Below, one piece after another: positions 1-10,042 of a DNA stretch of 33,841 bases. Numbering within the stretch: position 1 is the stretch's first letter; each line of letters opens with the position of its first letter. The DNA comes from Planctomycetia bacterium (GTDB lineage: Bacteria; Planctomycetota; Planctomycetia; Pirellulales; UBA1268): the NCBI GenBank assembly GCA_009926295.1, contig RFPF01000004.1, positions 1 through 33,841 of the forward strand. The letters are read 5' to 3'. A program made the position numbers and the translations under genes. The notes beneath the pieces are model-generated. The model worked only from the letters and a program-made list of their open reading frames with translations, was not told the DNA's origin and did no database searches.

Positions 1-456
1 TGCGAGGGCATCGAGCATGTCGGCATCGTCGGCAGCGAGGAGGTAGATGCCCTTGTCGAGAATGGGCAGCTCCGCGAGCTCGGCGTGGGCGATCTCCGCC
101 GCGCCGGTGGCGATCGCGGCGTCGAACACGGTCGTGTAGCCGAGAGCGGCGTAGAGGGCTCCGGTGGCGTGGATCGTGGGCACGGCGGCCGGGCCCGAAG
201 CGCGGTGACGGGCGAGGTGGGGCGCGATCCGCCGACCTGCGTTCACCTTCGGGCCGGCGACATGGCTGTGGAGATCGACGCCGCCCGGCATCACGACGAG
301 CCCGGCGGCATCGACGATCGCGAACGCCGCCGGATCGGCCGGCCGGCCGACGATCACGCCGTCCTCGATCCAGATGTCGGCGACAAGGCCGTCACGGTCG
401 TTGGCAGGATCGTGGATCGTGCCGCCGCGCACGACGATACGGTGCGATGAGCTCAT
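1..456 (-). CDS. fhcA: Formylmethanofuran dehydrogenase subunit A (FhcA), N-terminal part, truncated by window edge
   Basis: Reverse-strand reading MSSSHRIVVRGGTIHDPANDRDGLVADIWIEDGVIVGRPADPAAFAIVDAAGLVVMPGGVDLHSHVAGPKVNAGRRIAPHL...; the amidohydrolase-type GGVDLHSHVAGPKVN motif is typical of FwdA/FhcA. ATGA overlap with the upstream fhcB stop. Confidence 0.82.
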   Translation of the reverse strand, partial: MSSSHRIVVRGGTIHDPANDRDGLVADIWIEDGVIVGRPADPAAFAIVDAAGLVVMPGGVDLHSHVAGPKVNAGRRIAPHLARHRASGPAAVPTIHATGALYAALGYTTVFDAAIATGAAEIAHAELAELPILDKGIYLLAADDADMLDALA

Positions 457-1337
457 CGCAGCCCCCCGGTCGGCCGGCTCTCCACCGCCGCCAGCAAGAC
501 CCCGAGCGGCTCCGGGTCGGCGGGCACGCGGAATACCTCCAGACCGTCGCAGCGCCGAGCGATCGCCTCCTCGACTTCGTCGACGACCCGGCCGACGGCG
601 AGCACGCAATCGACTTCGCCCCGCCCGATGATCCGTCGGGCGGATGCCTCGGCGGGCAGGAATCTTCCACCGTCGCGATCGGCGCGGGCGATCGCCCCCG
701 CGGCCCCATATCTCCAGGTGCATACCGCCGCCGCCGCGGAGTGGTCGGCGGCACGCAGTGGAATCTCGAACGCCGGCTTGTGGTGGGCGATCTCGCGGAC
801 GAGGTGCGTGATGGCCCACGGCTCGATGCCCAGTGGGTCGGCGGAGTCGTCGGTGACGACCGCCACGCACGCGGCGCGCACGATGGCATCCCGTGTGGCG
901 GCACAGTCCGCGGTCCACGGGGCATCCAGGTCGGGTGGCGTGCCGGAGCGCACCATGTGGTGGAGCATCCGGGCGGCGGTGAGGGCATCCGCGCCAGCCG
1001 GCGGCATCCGGATGATCGTGGCCCGGGGCGATACGAGCGCCGCGATCCCGTGATGCGAGCGTGCCGGATCGCAGTTCCAGAGGATCACGAGATCGGCCCG
1101 GTCGCGCATCTCCTCCGGCGCCGCCGTCACCGCTCCGGCCCGGGCGATCGTGGGCCCGGAGGGCCGATCGACGTCAGCCTGCCCGAAGTCGACGGCGGCC
1201 CCCACCGCCTCGGCGATGTCGCACGCGGCGGCTGCGGCCTCGACGGAGGCCCCGACGAGTCCCGTGACGAGCACGCGGCGCGCGGCGGCGAGACGGGCCG
1301 CAGTGCGGGCGAGGTCGGCGGGATCCAGCGGGTTCAT
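453..1337 (-). CDS. fhcB: Formylmethanofuran dehydrogenase subunit B (FhcB)-like
   Basis: 295-aa ORF from MNPLDPADLARTAARL; contains VILWNCDPARSHHG as in FwdB/FhcB molybdopterin-fold proteins; directly upstream of fhcA. Start placed at 1337 because the longer ORF (to 1388) overlaps the preceding gene. Confidence 0.72.
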   Translation of the reverse strand: MNPLDPADLARTAARLAAARRVLVTGLVGASVEAAAAACDIAEAVGAAVDFGQADVDRPSGPTIARAGAVTAAPEEMRDRADLVILWNCDPARSHHGIAALVSPRATIIRMPPAGADALTAARMLHHMVRSGTPPDLDAPWTADCAATRDAIVRAACVAVVTDDSADPLGIEPWAITHLVREIAHHKPAFEIPLRAADHSAAAAVCTWRYGAAGAIARADRDGGRFLPAEASARRIIGRGEVDCVLAVGRVVDEVEEAIARRCDGLEVFRVPADPEPLGVLLAAVESRPTGGLR

Positions 1338-1362
1338 CGACGATTCCGGGGAGCGGGGGCCG

Positions 1363-2712
1363 TCAGGCCAGGCCCGTGAGCGGGCCATCGCCGCAGTAGT
1401 CTGGGTTGCCGAACCGCACGAGGCTGGTGTGGCCCATCGCGTGGGCGAGCGCGAGATGCAGCCGGTTGTGGGGCACGCCGGGATACTGGAGAGCCCGGCC
1501 CATCGTGAACCCGAGGCCGTTGCCGATCATCACCCAGGGGATGTCGTCGAGCGAGTGGGAGTTGCCCTCGCCGAGTTCGTTCGTCCACAGGATCGTCGTG
1601 TGGTCGAGGAGCGAGCCCGCCCCGCCCGGCTCCGGAGTCTCGGAGAGTCGCTTCGCCAGATGCGCGATCTCGCCGGCGTACCACGCGTTGATCCTCGTCA
1701 GCTTCTCCTGGGCGGACTCGTTCGAATTCGGCTCGTGCGAGAGCTCGTGCTGCCCCTCGTCGACGCCGAGCCACTTCATGTGCGGCTGGCCGACGGAGTT
1801 CGTGAACTGCAGCGTCATCACGCGGGCGAAGTCGGCGGCCAGCGACGAGACGACGAGCTCGATCTGCATCCGGCTGATCTTCGGCATCTGGTCGTTCTGC
1901 TCGACGATGCCCTGCTCGAGCACCGGCACCGCATGGTTCACCGGGGCCCTGTTCCCCGCAAGTTCCTTCTCGAAGTCACGCACGAGGGCCGTGTGCTCGT
2001 CGAGGATCCGCCGATCCTCCGCGGGCAGGCCGGCGGCGACCTTCGCGAGGTCTTCGTGCAGTTCGTCGAGCACGCTCTGCATGCTCTCCCGGTCCTTCAG
2101 CTGGCCGTAGAGCTTGTGGAACATCTGGTAGGGATCGTCGATCGGGGCCACGGGCTTGTTGGGCCCGGCGTAGACCATGCGGGTCCACGTGTCGGCGCGA
2201 TTGGGCACGAGCACGCCGAATTCGAGCGAGCCGAAGCGAGTCGCCGTCTCGGGCTGCGACTGCAGATGGCCCTTGAGCTCCTGATCGATCGAGAGGCCGC
2301 TCGACCAGCCGGCGGGCGTCTCGCCGCCCCCCTGGATGTTGCCGGGGAAGAGCTCGATGCCCGTGAGCAGGCAACCCATGCCGCGCATGTGGCGGTCGCC
2401 GTCGCCACCCACCTTGTCGTGCACTCCCTGCAGCGTGAGCAGGCGATCGCGAAACGGCTCGAAGGGCTGGAGGATCGGCGGCAGTTCCGCGGGCACCCGC
2501 ACCGGGCCGGGGGTCAGGAACGGCCCGGCGACCGTCGGCCAGAAGTTTTTCTTCACGACGCCGTCGGGGCTGAATACGATGACGAGCCGGCGCTTTGGCC
2601 CGGCGGGGTCGGCGAGGGCGAGGCTCGGCAGGTTGCCGATGAATGGCAGCACCGCGGTACTCACGCCGAGCCGGCGCAGCAGATCACGGCGGGAAAGCGG
2701 GGGCGTCGTCAC
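1363..2712 (-). CDS. DUF1552 domain-containing protein with twin-arginine-like signal
   Basis: 449 aa, [34 protein letters not shown]...; DUF1552-like sequence ([13 protein letters not shown], ...[28 protein letters not shown]). Confidence 0.88.
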   Translation of the reverse strand: MTTPPLSRRDLLRRLGVSTAVLPFIGNLPSLALADPAGPKRRLVIVFSPDGVVKKNFWPTVAGPFLTPGPVRVPAELPPILQPFEPFRDRLLTLQGVHDKVGGDGDRHMRGMGCLLTGIELFPGNIQGGGETPAGWSSGLSIDQELKGHLQSQPETATRFGSLEFGVLVPNRADTWTRMVYAGPNKPVAPIDDPYQMFHKLYGQLKDRESMQSVLDELHEDLAKVAAGLPAEDRRILDEHTALVRDFEKELAGNRAPVNHAVPVLEQGIVEQNDQMPKISRMQIELVVSSLAADFARVMTLQFTNSVGQPHMKWLGVDEGQHELSHEPNSNESAQEKLTRINAWYAGEIAHLAKRLSETPEPGGAGSLLDHTTILWTNELGEGNSHSLDDIPWVMIGNGLGFTMGRALQYPGVPHNRLHLALAHAMGHTSLVRFGNPDYCGDGPLTGLA

Positions 2713-5066
2713 GGCACGGATTCCGGCGGGCGGGCAGCGGGCTGGACGCGGGCGAGGTCGACCCGTGGCTGCGTCGCGGCCACCACCATGATATCGACCA
2801 CCAGCCGTCGGATATCGAATCCGCCCGCCTCGAACGAGGCACGCAGGTTTTCGAGGGCGTCCGGGCCCCAGGCGCGCACGGGCTGCTTCACGACGGCGTG
2901 GAACAGGCTCTGTACGAATGCCTCCTGGGCGTCGTGGCTGCAGACGAGATAGGCGGCGAGTTCGCGGGCACCCTTGAACGTGGCCTCGCTGCCGTCCCGC
3001 GGCAGGTACGAGCCCGAGGCGTCGACCGGCTTTTCCACGCCGCCGAGCGTTTCGACGACACGGTGGCGACCGATCGCGTCGAACTCCTCGAGCGCGAACC
3101 CGAGCGGATTGATCATCGTGTGGCAGGTCTGGCAGGCGACGGCACTCGTCTGGAGTGCCACCCGCTCCCGCGTGGTCAGGTCGGGATGTTCTTCAGGGGC
3201 GAGCGGGGCCACCGCCTCCTCGGGCGGCTTGAGCACGTTGCCGAGCACGCTGCGGGCGAGGAACACGCCACGGTGGATGGGGGAGGTGGCGGACGTGTAG
3301 GAGAGCACGCTCATCATGTAGGGATGCGAGAGCACGCCGGCCCGCCGGCCATCATCGAGGCGAACGGGCTTGAAAGGGGCGTCGGCGGCGAGCTTCGCGC
3401 CGTAGAGCGGCGCCAGCCGGCCGTTGATCCAAACCTCCTCGGTGGTGAACAGCCGGCGGAAGTCGGCATGGCCTGTCCCGGCGCCGACGAGCACGTCGTC
3501 GATTGAAAGGAGCAGGCTCGTCCGCAGGTCGGCGGCCGCCTCCGACGAGAAGCCCGGATAAAGCGCCCTGTCCTTCCCGAGTTCCGGACCGTGGTCGATC
3601 CGCAGCCAGGAGAGGAGAAAGTCGCGGAGCTTCGCCTGCGAACGCCGGTCGATGACCATCCTTTCGGCCTGCTTTCGCACCTGGTCGGGCGTCGACAGCT
3701 GGTTGCGCTGGGCCGCGTTCCAGAGCGGCTGGTCGGGGATCGAATCCCAGAGGCCGAAGGAGAGTTGGGCCGCTGTGCCGAAAGGATCGGACTGGCCGGC
3801 TGCGACCGGCTCGCGAAACAGAAACCGTGGCGATCCGAGCACGAGCAAAAACGTGCGTTTGAGGGCCGCATCGAGGTCGGGTGCGTCGGCGAACGGCCGG
3901 TCGACGACGAGCGTCTTCAGGTCGGGCGACAGCGGCCGCCGGAAGGCACGTTCGGCGAAGGTCGCCGCGAACGCCTGCAATTTCTCGCGCCGGTCGGCTG
4001 CGTCGCGCCGCACGCCGGCGAGATGCTCGGCATGGTCGAGCACATGGCCGGCCGTCTCGCTCGCGGCGGCCGTGGCCGCCTGGAACCAGTCCTTCGAGAC
4101 GGCCGTGCCGCGTTCGTAGCCGATCGACCTGTCGTCGGGTGGAAACGGTGTCGTGAGCACGAATACGGGCGGGCAGTCGTCTGGAATCAGACACCGCGTG
4201 GGGACCGTCTCCAGCACCCCGTGCGGTGGCTTCCAGAGGAGTTGGATCGAGGCGTGCGTCGGCGGTTCGTAGCGCACGTTGTCCACGCCCTGATTGGCCT
4301 TCGAAAACTCGAGCCGGAGAGGGTAGGCGCGGCCTCCGAGAAGGAAGATCGTGCCCCGATATTCGGTCTCGTCGCCCGACTTCACTGAGGCGTCGATGAG
4401 CGGCGGCTCGTACCAGGCGGTGTTCAGTGCGAGCTTCGCCGAGTGGGCCGTGCGGACCACGAATTCGTAGTGGCCCGTCTCGGGTGGAACGATCGAGCCC
4501 GTCCAGCGGATCGCGAACCGATTCGGCTCGAACCGCTCGGGGTCGGGCCCCTCGAGGCCGAAGTCGAAGTCCACCTGCGGATCGACCTGCTCGTAGACGA
4601 GACTCGTGCCGCGGTTGAAGTCGCGGGTCCTGAAGTATTCGGCGTGCAGGCCGCGCCTGCCATCGACGCCGGGCCCCCGGCCCCGGAAGCTCGCGACGAG
4701 GTCGGCGACAGTGTTGCGATACTGCCTCACCGTGAGCCGTGAGAGTTCGACGCGGGCGGGCCGGTTGCGGTCGCGGGCCACGGGTGAATAGAACGCCCCG
4801 TGGATGTACTCGGCCACCTGCCGCGCCGCCTCTCCCGTGACCTTCGAGGGGTCGTCCTCCGGCATGGTCTCGTCGATGTAGGCGGCGAGCTGGTTGATGG
4901 AGCGTTCGCCCAGGAGCGGGTCGGGCACGTCCTTCGTGCCCGACCCGGTGTCGCCGTGGCAGCGGGCGCAGTGCTCCCTGTAGACGGCCAGGCCCGGGTG
5001 GTCGGCCGCGTCGACCGCGGCCGACCCGAGAATCGCGGCCGCGGCGAGGAGATGGGGGAATCGCAT
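2709..5066 (-). CDS. Planctomycete cytochrome c / PA14 / DUF1587-DUF1592-DUF1588-DUF1585-type protein
   Basis: 785 aa from [23 protein letters not shown]...; N-terminal heme motif CARCH, PA14-like section ([16 protein letters not shown]), C-terminal [22 protein letters not shown]. Start chosen at the signal peptide; the 1114-aa ORF in the track is over-extended. ATGA overlap with the DUF1552 gene. Confidence 0.85.
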   Translation of the reverse strand: MRFPHLLAAAAILGSAAVDAADHPGLAVYREHCARCHGDTGSGTKDVPDPLLGERSINQLAAYIDETMPEDDPSKVTGEAARQVAEYIHGAFYSPVARDRNRPARVELSRLTVRQYRNTVADLVASFRGRGPGVDGRRGLHAEYFRTRDFNRGTSLVYEQVDPQVDFDFGLEGPDPERFEPNRFAIRWTGSIVPPETGHYEFVVRTAHSAKLALNTAWYEPPLIDASVKSGDETEYRGTIFLLGGRAYPLRLEFSKANQGVDNVRYEPPTHASIQLLWKPPHGVLETVPTRCLIPDDCPPVFVLTTPFPPDDRSIGYERGTAVSKDWFQAATAAASETAGHVLDHAEHLAGVRRDAADRREKLQAFAATFAERAFRRPLSPDLKTLVVDRPFADAPDLDAALKRTFLLVLGSPRFLFREPVAAGQSDPFGTAAQLSFGLWDSIPDQPLWNAAQRNQLSTPDQVRKQAERMVIDRRSQAKLRDFLLSWLRIDHGPELGKDRALYPGFSSEAAADLRTSLLLSIDDVLVGAGTGHADFRRLFTTEEVWINGRLAPLYGAKLAADAPFKPVRLDDGRRAGVLSHPYMMSVLSYTSATSPIHRGVFLARSVLGNVLKPPEEAVAPLAPEEHPDLTTRERVALQTSAVACQTCHTMINPLGFALEEFDAIGRHRVVETLGGVEKPVDASGSYLPRDGSEATFKGARELAAYLVCSHDAQEAFVQSLFHAVVKQPVRAWGPDALENLRASFEAGGFDIRRLVVDIMVVAATQPRVDLARVQPAARPPESVP

Positions 5067-5126
5067 GCCGGCTCTCTCGGTACAATCTCCATGATATTGA
5101 TCGGGTCGCACGGGAGAAAATATCGC

Positions 5127-6455
5127 ATGAAATCGCGTGCCTCGGCGCCGCACGGCAGGCTCGGACGGCGTGCGTTCACGGGCCTCGTCGCCGGGTTTCC
5201 CGGTTTTTTCGCCACGCACGGCTTCGGGGAGACGCCATCCGAGGGCCCCTCCGACAAGCTCAACCTCGCCATCGTGGGGATCGGCGGGCAGGGGGAGGCG
5301 AACCTTCGCGACCTCAAGACGCAAACGATCGTCGCGCTCTGCGACGTCGACGAGAAGCGGGGCGGCAGGTCGTTCGAGGCGTTTCCGCGGGCCCGGCGGT
5401 TCGCCGACTTCCGGAGGATGTTCGACGCGCTCGAGAAGCAGGTCGACGGCGTCGTGATCAGCACGCCCGACCACACGCACTTTCATCCCGCCTGGTGGGC
5501 GATCGAGCGCGGCAAGCACGTCTATCTCGAAAAGCCGCTGGCACACGAGGTGGAGGAAGTGCGGCGGATCACCGAGGCCGCTCGCGTGAAGAAAGTCGCG
5601 ACCCAACTCGGATCGCAGCGGCATGCACTGCCAGGGCTCCGCGCCGGGGTCGAGTTCGTGAAGGCGGGCACCATCGGCACGGTCACCGAGGTGCACTCGT
5701 GGATCGCCAGCAAGCGTGGGATGCCGAAGCCGCTGGGAGCCAGCGAGCAGCCGCCTGCGACGCTCGACTGGGATCTCTGGCTCGGGCCCGTGGCGGAGCG
5801 GCCCTACGCTCCGGGTCTGGCGCCCTATGACTGGCGGTTCTGGTGGGACTTCGGCACCGGCGAAGCGGGCAACTGGGGCTGCCACATCCTCGACATCCCC
5901 TTCTGGGCGCTCGATCTCTCCCACCCGGTGCGTGTCGCGGGCAGCGGACCCACGCCCGACCCCCGGCGGACGCCGACGCAGTTTGCCAGCCGGCTCGACT
6001 TTCCGGCCCGCACGTCGGCCGACGGCAAGGCCCTGCCCCCGGTCAGCGTGCATTGGTATCAGGGAATGCCGCCGGTGCTCGCCGAGCGCGGCATCGGCGA
6101 AGCATCCATCGAGAAGAAGAACACGCTGTTCGTCGGCACCGCCGGGATGCTCCTCTGCGGCTTCGACGGCTGGCTTTTGCTGCCGGAGAAGAAGTTCGCC
6201 GAGGTCAAGAATCCGCCGCAGACGCTCACCCCGTCGCCGGGCTTCCGCAGGGAGTGGGTCGACGCCTGCCGCGGCGGGCGCCCCGCCACCTGCAACTTCG
6301 ACTATTCAGGCCCGCTTGCCGAGAGCGTGCTCCTCGCGAACATCGCCTACCGCGTTCAGGCGGAGTTTTCCTGGGATGCATCCGCCATGAAAAGCGACCG
6401 CGACGACGTCAATGCGATGCTCGGGCGCAGGTATCGCGGGGGCTGGGAAATCTGA
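5127..6455 (+). CDS. Gfo/Idh/MocA family oxidoreductase with TAT-like signal
   Basis: LNLAIVGIGGQGEANLRDLK Rossmann motif, EKPLAHEVEEVRRI; N-terminus MKSRASAPHGRLGRRAFTGLVAGFPGFFATHGFG. Confidence 0.9.
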   Translation: MKSRASAPHGRLGRRAFTGLVAGFPGFFATHGFGETPSEGPSDKLNLAIVGIGGQGEANLRDLKTQTIVALCDVDEKRGGRSFEAFPRARRFADFRRMFDALEKQVDGVVISTPDHTHFHPAWWAIERGKHVYLEKPLAHEVEEVRRITEAARVKKVATQLGSQRHALPGLRAGVEFVKAGTIGTVTEVHSWIASKRGMPKPLGASEQPPATLDWDLWLGPVAERPYAPGLAPYDWRFWWDFGTGEAGNWGCHILDIPFWALDLSHPVRVAGSGPTPDPRRTPTQFASRLDFPARTSADGKALPPVSVHWYQGMPPVLAERGIGEASIEKKNTLFVGTAGMLLCGFDGWLLLPEKKFAEVKNPPQTLTPSPGFRREWVDACRGGRPATCNFDYSGPLAESVLLANIAYRVQAEFSWDASAMKSDRDDVNAMLGRRYRGGWEI

Positions 6456-6492
6456 CGCCGCGGTGCGGCGGGCCTCGGCCGGCGGCGCACGA

Positions 6493-7518
6493 TCAGGTGC
6501 GGGCGAATTCCGGGCGGGCGAACACGAGCCTTCCGGCCGACGTCTGCAGCGTGCTCGTGACGCTCGCATGCACCATCCTGCCGATCTGGTCGCGTCCCCC
6601 CTCCACGACGACCATCGTGCCGTCGTCGAGGTAGCCCACACCCTGCCCCGCACCCTCACCGGGCTTGACCAGTCGCACCTCGAGCAGGTCGCCCGCCACG
6701 AACGTGGGCTTGAGGGCGAGGGCGATGTCGTTCACGTTCACGGCCTGCACCGATCGGAACGCCGCGATCTTGACGAAATTCGGGTCGTTCGTGATCAGCC
6801 GGCCGCCAAGCCGCCGAGCCATGCCCACGACCCGCTGCTCGTCGGAACTCGCGGCGTCGGTTTCATCCAGCGGTGCGAGCACCTCGATGTCGACGAGTTT
6901 GTTCTCGCGGAGCCGCGCCAGGACGTCGAGTCCGCGTCGGCCGCGGAGCCGCCGCTGTCGATCCGCGGCGTCGGCCGCCTCCTGCAGTTCGTCGACCACG
7001 AAGGAAGGGACGACGAACCGGCTCTGAAAGAGTCCGGTTTCGGCGAGATCGGCCACGCGCCCGTCGACGATGGCGCTGGAGTCGAGGATGTTGGGCCGCA
7101 GTCCCTTCACGTCGCGGGCGAACTCGACGTAGGGGATCAGGAACCGGAAGTCGTCGCGCGTCTGCAGGAGAAGGCTCGTGCACACATAGCAGAGGAGCAT
7201 GCCGAGGATCAGCGGCAGCCAGGCAGTGACGGGATGGTTCGGGTCGGCGGGGAGGATCGGCGTGAGCGCGAGGATGGCCACATAGGTCACGAACACCCCC
7301 ACCAGCAGGCCGAAGTAGACCGCGGTGATCACCGTGAGGTCCTTGCGCTGCAGGGAGGAGTCGATGCCGATCGCGGAGAGCGGCAGGGCGACCATGCCGA
7401 CGAGCACGGTCCACGGCACCCACGCCTCGGTGTCGCGCATCTCCGGCGAGCTGATCATGAGCACGGCGATCCCCACGGAGACCGCCACGAAAATCGCCCG
7501 GAGCATGACGAGTGCCAT
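6493..7518 (-). CDS. Membrane PIN domain + TRAM domain protein (YacL-like)
   Basis: N-terminal TM helices, ILDSSAIVDGRVADLAETGLFQSRFVVPSFVVDELQ PIN motif, C-terminal TRAM-like GDLLEVRLVKPGEGAGQGVGYLDDGTMVVVEGG. Confidence 0.9.
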   Translation of the reverse strand: MALVMLRAIFVAVSVGIAVLMISSPEMRDTEAWVPWTVLVGMVALPLSAIGIDSSLQRKDLTVITAVYFGLLVGVFVTYVAILALTPILPADPNHPVTAWLPLILGMLLCYVCTSLLLQTRDDFRFLIPYVEFARDVKGLRPNILDSSAIVDGRVADLAETGLFQSRFVVPSFVVDELQEAADAADRQRRLRGRRGLDVLARLRENKLVDIEVLAPLDETDAASSDEQRVVGMARRLGGRLITNDPNFVKIAAFRSVQAVNVNDIALALKPTFVAGDLLEVRLVKPGEGAGQGVGYLDDGTMVVVEGGRDQIGRMVHASVTSTLQTSAGRLVFARPEFART

Positions 7519-7528
7519 GCCGCAAATC

Positions 7529-8677
7529 CTAGCACAGCCGCCGACCGTGATCCCATTCCAGGTAGCGATCGGTCATCCCGGCGATGTAGTCGGCGGTGCT
7601 CCGGGGCACGCCACATGCTCCCGCCCGGGCCCGGAAGCGGGCCGGCAGTTCCTCGGGGTGGGCCACATACCAGGCGAAGAGCTGCGAAAGTTTTTCCTGG
7701 GCGGCGGCCCGGACCGTCATCACGCGGTCGCTGCGGTAGACCTTCTGGAACAGGAACATCTCGAGCTGCTTCTTGCCGGCGGCCACGGGCGGACTGTGGG
7801 CGACCACCCGCACGCCCCGGCCGGCGCCGTCTCCGTCGAACACCGCGCGGACCCTCGCGACCGAGTCGATCGCGAGCCGCTCGATCGTGCCGCGGCTCTC
7901 CGCGACGAGGTCGGCCACCTGCAGGTCGACGAGTTCATGGAGCACGGCGCGACGCAGGTCGCCGCCGGTGACGTCCCCGAGCACCTCGCGGGCCCGCGTT
8001 GCCGCTTCGGCCACGATCGGCAGCTCCAGCAGCTCGTCGAGGCCGACGAGGCCGAGCTCGATGGCGTCGTCGGTGTCGTGGGTGTCGTAGGCGATCGAGT
8101 CGGCGGCGTCGACGACCTGCGTTTCGAGAAGGGGCGCGGGTGCCGAGCCGTCGCGTTTGCGGGTGGCCTGGGCGTCGAGCACCTCGCGGGAGAGGTTCAG
8201 GCCGGGGAACCGCGATGACAGCCCTTCGAGAAGCGTCATGATCCGCAGCGCCTGCGCGTTGTGGTTGAAGCCGCCCTCGGCGGCGAGCAGGTCGGCGAGA
8301 GTGTCTTCGCCGGCGTGACCGAGCGGCGGATGTCCGATGTCGTGGCCCAGGGCCAGCGTCTCGACGAGGTCCTCGTTGAGGGCCAGCGCCCGGGCCAGGG
8401 TGCGGGCGATGCTCGTCACCTCCAGCGTGTGCGTGAGTCGGCTGCGATGGTAGTCGTCGGCGAGTCCGGTGAAGACCTGCGTCTTGTGGGCGAGCCGCCG
8501 AAATGCCGCCGAGTGGACGATGCGGTCGCGGTCGCGCTGGTAGGGGCTGCGGAACGGATGCGGCTGCTCCGCGTGGACGCGGCCCGCCGAGTCGGCGGAG
8601 TGCATCGCCCAGGCGCCGAGCGTGTGCCCCTCCCGGGCCCGCCAGTCGGAGATGTTCGCCCAGTCGATCCCGGTCAT
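7529..8677 (-). CDS. dgt: Deoxyguanosinetriphosphate triphosphohydrolase-like HD protein
   Basis: RDRDRIVHSAAFRRLAHKTQVF, SRLTHTLEVTSIARTLARAL, LGHDIGHPPLGHAGE: dGTPase/HD motifs. Start set to 8677 (ATGA overlap with the HIT gene stop), not 9832. Confidence 0.9.
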   Translation of the reverse strand: MTGIDWANISDWRAREGHTLGAWAMHSADSAGRVHAEQPHPFRSPYQRDRDRIVHSAAFRRLAHKTQVFTGLADDYHRSRLTHTLEVTSIARTLARALALNEDLVETLALGHDIGHPPLGHAGEDTLADLLAAEGGFNHNAQALRIMTLLEGLSSRFPGLNLSREVLDAQATRKRDGSAPAPLLETQVVDAADSIAYDTHDTDDAIELGLVGLDELLELPIVAEAATRAREVLGDVTGGDLRRAVLHELVDLQVADLVAESRGTIERLAIDSVARVRAVFDGDGAGRGVRVVAHSPPVAAGKKQLEMFLFQKVYRSDRVMTVRAAAQEKLSQLFAWYVAHPEELPARFRARAGACGVPRSTADYIAGMTDRYLEWDHGRRLC

Positions 8678-9213
8678 CGCGACGCCCCCGCAGCCGACGT
8701 GAGCTGCTCCCACAGGCCGTCGAGCGACTGGGGCAGCACCCGCACGCCGGCCGTGGTCGGCATGAAATTCACGTCGCCGCGCCAGCGGGGGACGATGTGC
8801 CAGTGCAGGTGGCCGGGCAGGCCCGCCCCCGCGACGCTGCCCAGGTTGAGGCCGATGTTGAATCCCTGGGCCTGCATGGTGCGTTCGATCAGGCCGCACC
8901 AGCGCACGAGCTCGAGCTGCAGGTCGAGCAGGGCCTCCGCGTGGAGGTCGGCGAGCGCGGCGCGATGGTCGAGCGGCGCGACGAGCAGGTGCCCGTTTGA
9001 ATAGGGAAACCGATTCACGACGACGATGCTGCTGGCGGTCGCCGCCACCACTCCGAGCGCCCGGTGGTGGGCGGCATCGGCCGCCGCCGCCCTGCAGAGA
9101 AAGCAGCCGCGGTCGGCTCCGGGCCGCCACGCCTCGGGTTCGCCGGCCGCACCCTTCTCGTGCCCCTGCACGTATCCCAGCCGCCACGGTGCCCAGAGGA
9201 TTTCGTTCGACAT
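8674..9213 (-). CDS. HIT family hydrolase/phosphorylase
   Basis: HIT motif HLHWHIVPRW; Cys pair CFLC; start at MSNEILWAPWRLGYV. Confidence 0.9.
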   Translation of the reverse strand: MSNEILWAPWRLGYVQGHEKGAAGEPEAWRPGADRGCFLCRAAAADAAHHRALGVVAATASSIVVVNRFPYSNGHLLVAPLDHRAALADLHAEALLDLQLELVRWCGLIERTMQAQGFNIGLNLGSVAGAGLPGHLHWHIVPRWRGDVNFMPTTAGVRVLPQSLDGLWEQLTSAAGASR

Positions 9214-9277
9214 GACGTGATCGTACCCCAGGGGATCCGGCATTGACACGCCGTGGCCGGCCCCTGCAAATGGCCGC

Positions 9278-10042
9278 ATGGAATTCAGGGTCGCGACCGA
9301 AGTCTTCTCCGGGCCGATGGATCTCCTCCTCTACCTCGTGAGGAAGCACGAGGTGGACGTCGCCGAGGTGCCGATCGCGAAGATCGCCGAGGAGTTCGTC
9401 GCCTACCTCGACGTGCTCGAGGACCTCGCGATCGACCAGGTGGGCGAGTTCGTGGAGCTTGCGAGCGTCCTCCTCGAGATCAAGGCGAGGGCGCTCGTGC
9501 CTCGGCCGGAGGAGCAGCCCGAGGAGACCGTGGAGCCAGCCCGCGAGGATCTCGTGCAGCGGCTCCTCGAATACAAGCAGTATCGCGACGCGGCCGTGAT
9601 GCTCGAGGACCGCGCCCGGCAGTGGGAACTCCGGTTTCCGCGGCTGGCGACCGACGGGCCCGTGCACCGTTCCGGGCCGGTGGAGGTGACGATCGGCGAG
9701 GTGCAGGTGTGGGACCTGGTCGGCGCGCTGTCGCGCGTACTCCGCAAGCGCGAGCGGCGCAAGCCCCGGCAGATCGTCCAGGACGACACGCCGATCGAGG
9801 TGCACATCGAGCGGGTCGGGGCCCTGGTGCACGAACGTGGGAGGGTCGCTTTCTCCGAACTGCTCGAAGAAGACATGCCACGCAGCCGGATCATGGGTAT
9901 CTTCTTGGCGGTGCTGGAGCTCGTGCGCCGGGGCAGGCTCTCGACGCGTCAGGAGAGGCTGTTCGACGAGATCTGGCTGGAGCCACGGCCGGCCCCGGCG
10001 CCCGTCGTCGAGCCGGCGACCCCGTCCGCGGAGCCCTCATGA
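9278..10042 (+). CDS. scpA: Segregation and condensation protein A (ScpA)
   Basis: MEFRVATEVFSGPMDLLLYLVRKHEVDVAEVPIAKIAEEFVAYLD is a typical ScpA N-terminus; C-terminal winged-helix ...FLAVLELVRRGRL. Confidence 0.93.
   Translation: MEFRVATEVFSGPMDLLLYLVRKHEVDVAEVPIAKIAEEFVAYLDVLEDLAIDQVGEFVELASVLLEIKARALVPRPEEQPEETVEPAREDLVQRLLEYKQYRDAAVMLEDRARQWELRFPRLATDGPVHRSGPVEVTIGEVQVWDLVGALSRVLRKRERRKPRQIVQDDTPIEVHIERVGALVHERGRVAFSELLEEDMPRSRIMGIFLAVLELVRRGRLSTRQERLFDEIWLEPRPAPAPVVEPATPSAEPS

Noticed and set aside
1150-2952. 600-aa plus-strand ORF antisense to the DUF1552 gene
   Set aside because: High-GC shadow ORF; low-complexity R/H/V/E composition and fully overlaps a well-supported CDS.
2709-6053. 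1114-aa version of the DUF1592-type protein
   Set aside because: N-terminal 328 aa are antisense to the Gfo/Idh/MocA gene; a signal peptide starts at 5066.
9244-9278. TTGACA upstream of scpA as promoter
   Set aside because: No convincing -10 at proper spacing (tgcaaa only).
7529-9832. 767-aa version of the dGTPase-like protein
   Set aside because: Extension runs antisense through scpA and over the HIT gene; start set at 8677.
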